Source of the DNA: JBGLNJ01 sp964353405
Lineage (GTDB): Bacteria > Chloroflexota > Anaerolineae > Fen-1058
NCBI GenBank assembly: GCA_964353405.1
Contig: CAYGWJ010000245.1
Location: forward strand, 1 to 11,423
DNA: 11,423 nucleotides
Reading direction: 5' to 3'
Shown here piece after piece: positions 1 through 5,756 of this stretch. The notes below the pieces were generated by a model. It made no database searches, was not told where the DNA came from, and saw nothing but the letters and a program-made list of their open reading frames with translations. A program made the position numbers and the translations under genes. Numbering within the stretch: the stretch's first letter is position 1; each line of letters begins with the position of its first letter.

Positions 1-242
1 TTGAGCGCGTAAATGTTGGCGCGGCTGTTGACCTCGGTGGGCAGGAGGCGATGCCCACGCCCGTGACGCGGCAAAAAGGCCACGCGCACGCCATTCAGCG
101 TGCCGAGGATGATGGCGTCGGACGGGTCGCCAAAAGGTGTCTGGACCTTGACCTCGCTCACGTCGGTCAAGGCTTCGATGTTATAGACGCCGCTCCCGCC
201 GATAACGGCAAGGCGGGTGGGTTCGGATGGTTTTCTTGGCAT
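1..242 (-). CDS. mtnP: S-methyl-5'-thioadenosine phosphorylase, N-terminal part (runs off the left edge)
   Basis: This is the first 80 codons of a minus-strand gene; the rest lies outside the window. The product would phosphorolyse methylthioadenosine, a by-product of polyamine synthesis, to adenine and methylthioribose 1-phosphate in the methionine salvage pathway. The start ATG is at 240-242, preceded by a clear AGAGGAGA ribosome binding site at about 247-255. Visible family signatures are the phosphate-binding IGGSGVY near residue 14 and the LPRHGRGH segment followed by LPTEVNSRANIYAL near residues 57-80, which is very typical of MTAP-type phosphorylases. A closely related purine nucleoside phosphorylase of the same family cannot be fully excluded without the C-terminal half. 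The 79 bases between it and the upstream nucleotidyltransferase hold an 8-base repeat array, so co-transcription with that gene is uncertain. Confidence 0.9.
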   Translation of the reverse strand, partial: MPRKPSEPTRLAVIGGSGVYNIEALTDVSEVKVQTPFGDPSDAIILGTLNGVRVAFLPRHGRGHRLLPTEVNSRANIYAL

Positions 243-261
243 GGGATTCTCCTCTCTTTTG

Positions 262-320
262 TTGACAAGGTGACAGGGTGACAAGGTGACAAGGAGAAAA
301 TGCTTGTCAGGGTACTTGTC
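262..320. repeat. Octamer tandem array with inverted copies
   Basis: Four consecutive 8-base units of consensus GTGACAAG fill 262-293. Inverted copies (CTTGTCAG at 303-310 and CTTGTC at 315-320) follow. TGACAAG at 287-293 can pair with CTTGTCA at 303-309 around a 9-base loop. The array fills the gap between the truncated nucleotidyltransferase and mtnP. It resembles the heptamer arrays elsewhere in the window except that its period is 8. Confidence 0.8.
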
Positions 321-321
321 T

Positions 322-588
322 TTAGCCGAGCGGAGCGCCATTGAGCGCGTGAACGTCCACCGTCACGCGCAGCGCCAACGTCAACTCGGTCGAGAGTGAC
401 ATTGCATACTCGAATACGTCGCCCGTCCAGGCGGGATCGAGATATACCGCCACATCTATATCGTGATAGGGCAAGCCCTCTACAAACGAGCTGTGCAGGT
501 AGGCGAAGGCGATCTCGGAACGGGCCAACAATCGGTCGCGTAACTGCGTGACGTACTGCATATTGCGTATTGCGTGAGTTTCAGTCAC
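322..588 (-). CDS. Truncated MNT-type nucleotidyltransferase domain protein
   Basis: An 88-residue protein with the start of a minimal nucleotidyltransferase fold (MNT, Pol-beta superfamily; the family found as toxin-antitoxin or signalling partners). The segment FAYLHSSFVEG at residues 28-38 matches the usual HGSxxEG loop, but the conserved glycine is replaced by Ser33. The metal-binding D-x-D is present as Asp43 and Asp45 in HDIDVAVYL. The protein stops right after VDVHALNGAPLG, where family members normally continue for several tens of residues, so it looks C-terminally truncated. The start is GTG at 586-588, overlapping the TGA stop (585-587) of the TPR reading frame as GTGA, which suggests translational coupling with the ATPase gene in the ancestral state. 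Three heptamer units at 555-575 encode residues 5-11, so the N-terminus may be repeat-derived. Activity is doubtful; partner binding remains possible. Confidence 0.65.
   Translation of the reverse strand: MTETHAIRNMQYVTQLRDRLLARSEIAFAYLHSSFVEGLPYHDIDVAVYLDPAWTGDVFEYAMSLSTELTLALRVTVDVHALNGAPLG
555..575. repeat. Three heptamer units inside the nucleotidyltransferase 5' end
   Basis: Three 7-base units in exact register, read on the minus strand as ACGCAAT, ACGCAAT and ATGCAGT. They lie a few codons after the GTG start of the nucleotidyltransferase gene and so are translated. Confidence 0.6.
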
Positions 589-803
589 GATGCCGCACCC
601 TGTTTTTCTTTAGCCTGAGCGATGCGCGGTTGAATGATTTGCTCAACCATGTCAGATAGGCCGATCCTGCGCCAGATAGTGACTGCTTTCAGATACAGAT
701 CAAGTGCGTCTTGCCAATGTGATTGTTCCGCGTGCCAGTCGCCTTGTCGGTAATAAATGCGGGCACAACTATAGGCATCGCCAACAGCCTGGTAGCCGGC
801 TAA
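585..803 (-). pseudogene. Detached C-terminal fragment of the STAND/TPR ATPase gene
   Basis: The 71 codons after the insertion element encode AGYQAVGDAYSCARIYYRQGD and onward to a TGA stop at 585-587. They contain one more TPR-like helix pair (the stretch ending in DALDLYLKAVTIWRRIG). The frame differs from the upstream 594-residue reading frame because the 67-bp element plus the 3-bp duplicated TAA adds 70 bases. Deleting those 70 bases joins residue Leu574 of the upstream frame directly to this fragment and gives one uninterrupted 645-residue protein. A TTG codon inside the element (840-842) would be needed to translate the fragment on its own, and no ribosome binding site is obvious there, so I treat it as a decayed 3' end. 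Confidence 0.8.
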
Positions 804-870
804 GAGCCTATCCGAAAACCTCCCGAAAGGCCCTGTTTTCAAGGCGAAAACGGGGTTTTCGGATAGGCTC
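804..870. mobile_element. 67-bp MITE-like palindromic element with TAA target duplication
   Basis: The ends are perfect 17-bp inverted repeats: GAGCCTATCCGAAAACC at 804-820 and its complement at 854-870. Both sides are flanked by TAA (801-803 and 871-873), consistent with a 3-bp target duplication. A second inverted pair lies inside (TGTTTTC at 831-837 against GAAAACGGGG at 846-855), so a transcript could fold into a long hairpin. There is no coding capacity. It is best described as a miniature inverted-repeat element mobilised by a transposase elsewhere; the end sequence and a 3-bp TNA duplication would suit an IS5-like (IS1031-type) transposase, but that is from memory and not tested. It carries the premature TAG that ends the ATPase reading frame, at 808-810. 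Confidence 0.85.
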
Positions 871-2592
871 TAAAGCAGCGGAATATTCCTGCCAGGCTTG
901 ATCGAACTCACTTTGACCACGCAACAAATCACCGCGTGAAAGCAACACGTTGGCTTCGCCCAGCCGGGAGCCCACGGCGCGGAACAGGCCGAGCGCTTCC
1001 TCGTAGCGCGTCAACGCTTCGTCGTTTCGTTTGAGGAACGCCAGCACGTCGCCTTGCGCTTTCAGCACATTGGCCTCGCCGTTAACATCGTGTGCGGCCT
1101 GGTAAAGTGGCCCGGCCTGCGCGTAGGCGATCAGCGCATCATCCCATCCATCGTGATAATAGTGCCAGCGCCCATGCCGCAAGTGAACGTCGGCCTGCTG
1201 GCGCGGCGACAATTGCTTGTAGAGGGCTGAAACTTGCATCGCGTCGAGCAATTCGTTCCACCACAAGTGGTCGAACGAGAAGTCGGCGCGGTCCACCTCG
1301 CCTCGCCATTCGTCAAAAGTCTCGGCCGGGTTGACAAAGCAGCGGTGATAGAGCGCGTCGCGCGCGGGTTCCAATTGAGCCTGGTCGTTGTGAATAACGC
1401 GTTGGTGAACGGCAGCGGCTCCGGGATCGCCCGCGCCGGAAAGATACTCGATCTGGACACGGCGGACGGTCTCGTGAAAGGCGTACACGCCAGGCCCTAC
1501 CGGCTTGACAAACGCGCGTGTGACGAGCGTGTGAAAGGTGGCATCGTCCAGCGTGCCATCGAGCGCGGTGCACAAGGTCGCCTGGGTAAAGCGGCGCAAG
1601 AGCGGTCCGTATTTGGCAGGTTGCTGGAGCGGCTCTGGCAGGTTTTTCAAGACCTGGGCGTAGAGCCACCGGTCACGCGAGTCGGCCATCACTCCGGCCT
1701 GGAGTGCCTCCAGTGTGAAGGGTTGGCCGCGCTTGCGCGCATCTGCAAAGGCTTCTGCCATCAGGCGGGTGGTGAGAGGATGGCCTTGAAACAAATCGAA
1801 CGTGGCGCGGCGCAAGGCCGGCGCGTCCATACCATAGCCGCGCAAAAACTCGTCGCAATCGTGCGCGGTGAATTCGCCCAGTCGCATTTCCAGCGTCCAA
1901 TCGCGCAGCGGCTCGAAGGGCAAGTCCTGTCGCCCGCCCACTACGACGCGCAAGCCCGAGGCGCGTCGCGCGGCTTGTTCGAGCAAGCGCCACAATCGAG
2001 CGACGGCTTGCGGCGGGCTGGCTTCGGCAAAGCGCTCGTAGGTATCCAAGAACAGGACGGCGGGTCGCGCGCCCAGACTAGACATGGCTGGCAGCGCAGC
2101 GCGGGCCAGGTCATCGTCGAGCCGCTCGTATATGGGCGCGCGCAGGGCGCGCAGTTCTTCGACGGAACGCGCTTCAATCGTCGGCGGGCTGGCCTCAATC
2201 TGCCCGCCTTCAGCGGCGGTCTGCGTGATGCTGGCGGAAAACGCTCGCCCGGCGCGGGCCAGGTTGAGCCGGTCAAGCTCGGCGTCAAAACGTTCGTGGG
2301 CGCGGGCGGCGGCTTGCTCAAAGTGCGCCAGGGCGTCCGGCCCGCCGAGCGTGGCGAGCGCGCACGGCACTTCGTCGGGCGGCGGGCTGGCGTAAAAGTC
2401 CACCTTTTGCCACAAGACGTCTTTGGGCTTGCAGGCTATTTCAATCAGCCAGTTGATGAGTGTGGACTTGCCGTTGCCCGAGACGCCAGAAAACGCCATG
2501 ATCCAGCGGCCATCGCCGGGCCACAGCGAGTTGAACGCGGCAACTTGCTCCAGCCGGTCGGTAAAGTGTTCGAGATAAGGCGGGAGTGGCAT
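808..2592 (-). CDS. STAND-type P-loop ATPase with TPR repeats, 3' end disrupted by an insertion element
   Basis: The 594-residue reading frame encodes a signal-transduction ATPase of the STAND/AAA type. Visible parts are a FTDR entry motif at residues 10-13, Walker A GVSGNGKST at 36-44, Walker B PAVLFLDTY at 177-185, a sensor-1-like VVVGGRQDLPF at 216-226 and the GHPL (GxP) motif at 270-273. C-terminal TPR-like repeats run from about 464 to 574 (for example NGEANVLKAQGDVL and GEANVLLSRGDLL). The first 574 residues are native; the last 20 and the TAG stop come from the inserted 67-bp element. The ancestral protein would have had 645 residues and one more TPR. The start ATG at 2592 has AAAGGAG just upstream. 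No effector domain is fused, so partners may be encoded nearby: the FHA proteins upstream or the nucleotidyltransferase downstream. The truncated form could still fold, because only the last repeat is lost. Exact function unknown. Confidence 0.85.
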   Translation of the reverse strand: MPLPPYLEHFTDRLEQVAAFNSLWPGDGRWIMAFSGVSGNGKSTLINWLIEIACKPKDVLWQKVDFYASPPPDEVPCALATLGGPDALAHFEQAAARAHERFDAELDRLNLARAGRAFSASITQTAAEGGQIEASPPTIEARSVEELRALRAPIYERLDDDLARAALPAMSSLGARPAVLFLDTYERFAEASPPQAVARLWRLLEQAARRASGLRVVVGGRQDLPFEPLRDWTLEMRLGEFTAHDCDEFLRGYGMDAPALRRATFDLFQGHPLTTRLMAEAFADARKRGQPFTLEALQAGVMADSRDRWLYAQVLKNLPEPLQQPAKYGPLLRRFTQATLCTALDGTLDDATFHTLVTRAFVKPVGPGVYAFHETVRRVQIEYLSGAGDPGAAAVHQRVIHNDQAQLEPARDALYHRCFVNPAETFDEWRGEVDRADFSFDHLWWNELLDAMQVSALYKQLSPRQQADVHLRHGRWHYYHDGWDDALIAYAQAGPLYQAAHDVNGEANVLKAQGDVLAFLKRNDEALTRYEEALGLFRAVGSRLGEANVLLSRGDLLRGQSEFDQAWQEYSAALEPIRKPRFRLENRAFREVFG

Positions 2593-2604
2593 GTTGCTCC
2601 TTTG

Positions 2605-2681
2605 ACGGCAACGGATGCCTTCGGCAAACGGATATGCGGCTGGAAGGATCTCTATCCGTTTATCCGTTCGCTATCCGTTGC
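2605..2681. repeat. Inverted repeats built on the word ATCCGTT
   Basis: The spacer between the ATPase gene and the small membrane protein contains five copies of ATCCGTT or its complement. GCAACGGAT (2608-2616) pairs with ATCCGTTGC (2673-2681), and nested inside it AAACGGATA (2626-2634) pairs with TATCCGTTT (2653-2661), so a transcript of either strand could form a two-tier hairpin. The spacing between copies is irregular, unlike the strict heptamer arrays elsewhere. Confidence 0.7.
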
Positions 2682-2683
2682 GG

Positions 2684-3013
2684 CTATGAAATCTTGGGGC
2701 CGCTGCCTGTAATCGTTCCACCGCCGGACGCCGTCTGCTTGATTTCACCCGCGCTGCCGTGAATCTCGGGCGCGGAAGATTCGATGCGGCTCTGGTCAGT
2801 GGCGGATTGCTCGATCTTGGGAGTGGCGGCGGGCGTAACGGGCGCTTCTGGCGCGTCCGCTTGCTTTTGCGTCTTGCCGCCCAGACTGAACTTGATCGGC
2901 CCGATGCCCCACTCGGTTTTGCCTTCGACGATGGCGTTTTCGCGGTAGAGATACGCGATCACGAGAATCACCACAGCGGCGACGACGATTCCGACGATTT
3001 GAACGATTTCCAT
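2684..3013 (-). CDS. Small single-pass membrane protein of unknown function
   Basis: A 109-residue protein that I do not recognise. Residues 3-23 form one hydrophobic membrane segment (IVQIVGIVVAAVVILVIAYLY). It is followed by a short conserved-looking patch EGKTEWGIGPIKFSLGGK at about 30-47, a Pro/Ala-rich linker, and a Gly/Ser/Thr-rich tail ending GGGTITGSGPKIS. The start is placed at the ATG of 3011-3013 because a GGAGG lies five bases upstream. A longer frame from 3043 would add ten residues encoded by the repeat array and has no ribosome binding site. It lies 26 bases after the FhaB-like gene and 91 bases before the ATPase gene, on the same strand. The likely topology is a short N-terminus outside and a long soluble tail in the cytoplasm, so it could tether the ATPase or FHA partners to the membrane; that role is only inference. 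Confidence 0.75.
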   Translation of the reverse strand: MEIVQIVGIVVAAVVILVIAYLYRENAIVEGKTEWGIGPIKFSLGGKTQKQADAPEAPVTPAATPKIEQSATDQSRIESSAPEIHGSAGEIKQTASGGGTITGSGPKIS

Positions 3014-3024
3014 GTCAACCTCCA

Positions 3025-3109
3025 AGCAATGATCAATTATCAATGACCAATTGTCAATTGATAATTGGTCATTGATAATTGAAATTTGTCATCTGATGTT
3101 TGAAATTTG
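3025..3109. repeat. Twelve-unit heptamer array forming a 48-bp near-perfect palindrome
   Basis: Positions 3025-3059 are five consecutive heptamers of the form NNCAATK, and 3061-3109 are seven heptamers mostly ending in TTG, with one extra base (3060) at the point of inversion. Positions 3034-3081 form a palindrome in which only the two bases either side of the centre fail to pair. The array covers the end of the FhaB-like gene, its stop codon, and the ribosome binding region of the small membrane protein. Confidence 0.9.
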
Positions 3110-3519
3110 AGTTTCACCTGACCGATAGAAATCACATCCCCCACACTCAGGATAGTGGGCGCGGTGACCGTCTCGTCGTTGATCTGCGTGCCGTTGCGGC
3201 TGCCGAGGTCCTCCAGCCACCATTGCCCAGTGTGCCAGGAGATGAGCGCGTGCTCGGCGGAAGCAAAGGTATCCGGCACCACGATCGTGTTGGCCGCGCC
3301 GCGCCCCAGCGTGGTGAACGCCTGCAGCTCTAACACGGCGCCCGGCTTTAATCCCTCGCAACCGGCCAACGTCACGAGCTGCGCCTTGCGTTCCTGAACG
3401 ACAGCGGACAAGTCGGCGCCCGTCCGCAGGTCGCGCCACAGCACCACAAAAACGGCGGCCAGGAACAGATAGAGGAGAACGGTCAGCACAAGCCGGACGG
3501 CCAAGATGATAATGTCCAT
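3040..3519 (-). CDS. Membrane-anchored FHA-domain protein (FhaB-like)
   Basis: This 159-residue protein has an N-terminal membrane segment (residues 3-28, IIILAVRLVLTVLLYLFLAAVFVVLW) and a C-terminal FHA domain, which binds phosphothreonine peptides. FHA marks are LGRG at 71-74, SAEH at 87-90 and GSRNGTQIND at 106-115. The layout (membrane anchor plus FHA, next to a DUF3662-FHA gene) is that of FhaB/FipA in actinobacterial kinase clusters. No Ser/Thr kinase or phosphatase is in the window. The start is taken as ATG at 3517-3519, a few bases after a weak GGGA; a TTG at 3526-3528 would add three residues but lies in a heptamer repeat. The last 22 residues, from about 138 to the stop, are encoded by the repeat array, which gives a tail with seven-residue similarity (FQTSDDK, FQLSMTN, YQLTIGH). 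That tail is probably not part of the folded domain. Confidence 0.85.
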   Translation of the reverse strand: MDIIILAVRLVLTVLLYLFLAAVFVVLWRDLRTGADLSAVVQERKAQLVTLAGCEGLKPGAVLELQAFTTLGRGAANTIVVPDTFASAEHALISWHTGQWWLEDLGSRNGTQINDETVTAPTILSVGDVISIGQVKLKFQTSDDKFQLSMTNYQLTIGH

Positions 3520-3522
3520 CAG

Positions 3523-3558
3523 TCCCAAATGTCAAATTTCAAATATCAAATTATCAAA
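3523..3558. repeat. Heptamer array TNTCAAA between the two FHA genes
   Basis: Units TCCCAAA, TGTCAAA, TTTCAAA and TATCAAA follow each other exactly every 7 bases from 3523 to 3550. One further TATCAAA at 3552-3558 is displaced by one base. The consensus word is nearly the same as that of the array at 7541-7575. A related imperfect inverted repeat (CATCTCA...TGAGATG) lies at about 3570-3593, over the 3' end of the FhaA-like gene. Confidence 0.85.
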
Positions 3559-3573
3559 TTGTGCACAGGCATC

Positions 3574-4404
3574 TCATTTCGAGATTTGAGATGGGTCAGT
3601 TGGAAAAGGTGGTGTGTCTTGCCCAGAGGGCGCCTTGGGCTCCGGACTGGGCGGTTCCGGCAGCGTGAGCGTGTCTTCGCCATAGATGACCTGGACTCCG
3701 GCCAGGTTGATGACGTCGCCGGGCTGGAGCAGGCACTCGCTCACGCGGTCGCCGTTGACGAGCGTCCCGCCCGACGAGCCTGAATCGTAAATCACATAGC
3801 GCCCGGCGCGGCGGCGCAGTTGCGCATGGTGACGGCTGACACGCGCGTCTTGCAGAATCACGTCGTTATCCAGGCTGCGGCCCAACGTCACAGTGGGTCG
3901 AGTGAGCGGAACCGTGTGGCGTCCGTCGAGGATGAGAAATGAATTGGCGTCCGGCGCGCGGTCCAGTTCCGCCCGCATGGCCGCTGAGGCCTGCGTGCGC
4001 AGCTCGGTGGTGGCCCCGGTTTCCACACTCTCTGGTGGAATGTAGCGTGCGGCCACCGATACCTGGTGGCGCGGGATGCTTTCGGCCGAGTGCACGCCCA
4101 CTACCGGCCGCTGCGCCAGAATCAGCCCGGCCTGCGCGGCCAGCTCTGCAACAGACTGGGTCAAATCCTCCGGGAGCGTAGGCTGGGCCTGACGCAGCGC
4201 AGCATAGTCAGCCGGGTTCAGATAGACCCGGTAGAGGTTGGGGGCCAGGCGCTCGCCGCGCAGGTTGAGCACCTGGGCATCTTCCATGGCGCGCGCGAGC
4301 TGCAACGCCACCTCGAGCGGATGCAATTGCCCGGCGAACCATCGCCCAAAAGAGCCTTCAACCAGTTGCTCGGCCAGCTTTTCAAAACGGGATAACGGGT
4401 TCAA
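3574..4404 (-). CDS. DUF3662 and FHA domain protein (FhaA-like)
   Basis: A 276-residue cytoplasmic protein. Residues 1-100 match the DUF3662 (FhaA N-terminal) domain, with a start close to SRFEKLAEQLVEGSFGRWF and the LYRVYLNPADYAAL strand-helix at 57-70. A linker rich in polar residues leads to an FHA domain at about 155-245: LGRSLDND at 174-181, SRHHAQL at 190-196, and SSGGTLVNGDRV at 210-221. The usual NGT before the last strand is GGT here, seen in other FHA proteins too. A Pro-rich tail follows. In actinobacteria this protein binds phosphorylated partners of the PknA/B pathway and affects cell-wall synthesis; the role here is inferred by family only. The start is TTG at 4402-4404, inside a heptamer array and without a strong ribosome binding site. 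No upstream start in frame is better, and the family's N-terminal signature begins here. It is the first gene of the minus-strand block. Confidence 0.9.
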   Translation of the reverse strand: MNPLSRFEKLAEQLVEGSFGRWFAGQLHPLEVALQLARAMEDAQVLNLRGERLAPNLYRVYLNPADYAALRQAQPTLPEDLTQSVAELAAQAGLILAQRPVVGVHSAESIPRHQVSVAARYIPPESVETGATTELRTQASAAMRAELDRAPDANSFLILDGRHTVPLTRPTVTLGRSLDNDVILQDARVSRHHAQLRRRAGRYVIYDSGSSGGTLVNGDRVSECLLQPGDVINLAGVQVIYGEDTLTLPEPPSPEPKAPSGQDTPPFPTDPSQISK

Positions 4405-4420
4405 TTCGCAATTCCCAATG
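4400..4420. repeat. Three heptamer units at the start codon of the FhaA-like gene
   Basis: TTCAATT, CGCAATT and CCCAATG follow each other in exact 7-base register. The TTG start codon of the FhaA-like gene (complement of 4402-4404) falls inside the first unit, and the array fills most of the 5' leader between the promoter and the gene. Confidence 0.65.
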
Positions 4421-4433
4421 CAAGTTTCAAAGG

Positions 4434-4462
4434 ATTATAGCCTAACGGTAAAGAGACGGCAA
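4434..4462 (-). promoter_or_regulatory. Sigma70-type promoter for the FHA/STAND block
   Basis: On the minus strand TTGCCG (4462-4457) is followed after exactly 17 bases by a perfect TATAAT (4439-4434). Transcription would start near 4427, giving a leader of about 23 bases before the TTG start at 4404. Confidence 0.75.
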
Positions 4463-4511
4463 GCGGCTGGCTCGATCATGTTTGCCCCAGAACTGAAAAG
4501 CGCCCAAGCAG

Positions 4512-4540
4512 TTGGCGCGCACAGCCAAACAGGGTATACT
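4512..4540 (+). promoter_or_regulatory. Sigma70-type promoter for selD
   Basis: TTGGCG (4512-4517), a 17-base spacer and TATACT (4535-4540). The start would be near 4547, about 40 bases before the selD ATG. It is back to back with the promoter of the FHA block, with the two -35 boxes about 50 bases apart. Confidence 0.7.
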
Positions 4541-4550
4541 TGACTTGGCA

Positions 4551-4571
4551 TTGAAAATTGAGAATTGACCC
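4551..4571. repeat. Three heptamer units in the selD leader
   Basis: TTGAAAA, TTGAGAA and TTGACCC in exact 7-base register, in the predicted 5' leader of selD between the promoter and the ATG at 4586. Confidence 0.6.
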
Positions 4572-4585
4572 TTGCGAGAGCAGAC

Positions 4586-5626
4586 ATGACAAGTAGCAAA
4601 CAAATTCGACTCACTTCGCTGGCCACGTGCGCGGGCTGAGCGAGCAAGATGGCCCCCGAGGCCCTGGCGCACGTGCTGCGCCCTTTGCAGAATCGCTTCA
4701 AGCGTCAAGACTATCCTGAGCTGATCGTGGGGCTGGGTGAGCCGGATGATGCCGCCGTCTACCGCATCGGCCCGGACCAGGCGATCATTCAGACGGTCGA
4801 TTTCTTTCCGCCGGTCGTGGACGATGCGTACTCGTTCGGCGCGATTGCGGCCGCGAACGCGATGAGCGACGTGTACGCGATGGGCGGCCAGGTGCTGTTC
4901 GCGCTCAACATCGCCGCGTTCCCGGAGGATTTGGACGTCGAGATTTTCTCCGATATTCTGCGCGGCAGCGCAGACAAGGTCGCCGAAGCCGGCGGCGCGA
5001 TTGCGGGCGGGCACACCGTCCGCGACCGTGAGCCGAAATACGGCCTGGCGGTGACCGGCGTCGTTCACCCGGACCGCGTCCTCGCCAAAGGCGGCGCCAA
5101 GGTGGGCGATGCGCTCTTCCTCACCAAGCCACTCGGGGCGGGCGTCATTACCACCGCGCTCAAGCGCGAGCAGGCCGATCCCGCTCATGTGCAGACGGCG
5201 ATTGAAAGCATGCTGCAACTCAACCGCGCGGCTTCGCGTGCGGCGCTGGCTGCTGGCGTTCGTGCCGCGACGGATGTCACGGGCTTTGGCCTCATCGGTC
5301 ACGCGCTAGAGATGGCCCAGCCGGCCGGCGTGTGCTTTCGCTTTCGGTTTGCCGACATCCCACTTTTGCCCGGCGCGCAGGCATATGCGGATGCGTGGAT
5401 TTTCCCGGGCGGCGCGGAAAGCAACGAGAAGTTCTATCGCCCTCGCGCCTGTTTCAGCGCCGGGTTGACCCTGGCGCAGCAATGGCTGCTGTTTGATCCA
5501 GAAACTTCGGGCGGATTGCTCGTCCCGGTGCCGCCTGAAGGCGTTCAGACCTTTACGGCCCTGATGGGGCAGGGGGCCTGGCACATCGGCGAGGTCGTCG
5601 AAGGCAGCGGAATCGAGGTGATATGA
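4586..5626 (+). CDS. selD: Selenide, water dikinase SelD, itself a selenoprotein (in-frame TGA = Sec18)
   Basis: SelD makes selenophosphate from selenide and ATP, the selenium donor for selenocysteine and selenouridine. The true start is ATG 4586-4588: the codons read MTSSKQIRLTSLATCAG, then TGA at 4637-4639, then ASKMAPEAL. This aligns with the usual N-terminal motif, where the catalytic Cys (Cys17 in E. coli) is followed three residues later by an essential Lys; here Sec18 and Lys21 hold those places. Read through the TGA the protein has 346 residues, the normal family length. Other signatures are GEPDDAAV, TVDFFPPVVDD, AAANAMSDVYAMGG, AGGHTV, TDVTGFGLIGHA and DPETSGGLLVPV. A start at the ATG of 4649 would delete the active site. 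A GAGAG at about 4576-4580 may be the ribosome binding site. The gene implies a Sec-decoding host with selA, selB and selC elsewhere. Confidence 0.95.
4666..4682 (+). promoter_or_regulatory. Candidate bacterial SECIS hairpin of selD
   Basis: GGCGCA (4666-4671) pairs perfectly with TGCGCC (4677-4682) around the loop CGTGC. The loop lies 33-37 bases after the TGA and has G as its second base, which fits the general description of bacterial SECIS elements. A weaker hairpin (GGCC at 4651-4654 with GGCC at 4660-4663) lies 16-20 bases after the TGA and is an alternative. Not confirmed by folding software. Confidence 0.45.
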
Positions 5627-5644
5627 AAGTTGAAAACGTGTGCA

Positions 5645-5680
5645 TTGTCACTTGACAAGCCTGTCCCATTCTGATATAGT
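5645..5680 (+). promoter_or_regulatory. Strong promoter with overlapping palindrome upstream of the permease genes
   Basis: A consensus TTGACA (5652-5657), 17-base spacer and TATAGT (5675-5680) put transcription start near 5687, about 70 bases before the first permease ATG. The palindrome TTGTCA-CT-TGACAA at 5645-5658 covers the -35 box and could be an operator for a repressor. No regulator gene is adjacent. Confidence 0.75.
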
Positions 5681-5756
5681 TTTCCCAGTTTCACCGCGGC
5701 GTTAGATTCACTCGCGACGCGTTCCATTTCTCACCTGCACTGAAAGGCGTCCCAGG

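Noticed and set aside
840..842. Independent start of the C-terminal TPR fragment inside the insertion element
   Set aside because: It would need a TTG start without a visible ribosome binding site; decay of the 3' end after insertion is simpler.
1234..2712. A 492-codon open frame on the plus strand opposite the ATPase gene
   Set aside because: It mirrors a GC-rich coding strand, has no recognisable domain, and the minus strand encodes clear Walker A, Walker B and TPR motifs.
3014..3043. Ten-residue N-terminal extension of the small membrane protein
   Set aside because: It is encoded by the heptamer array and lacks a ribosome binding site; GGAGG precedes the ATG at 3011-3013.
4442..5302. A 286-codon minus-strand frame opposite selD
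   Set aside because: Its protein is Arg-rich and without family motifs; selD on the plus strand explains the region.
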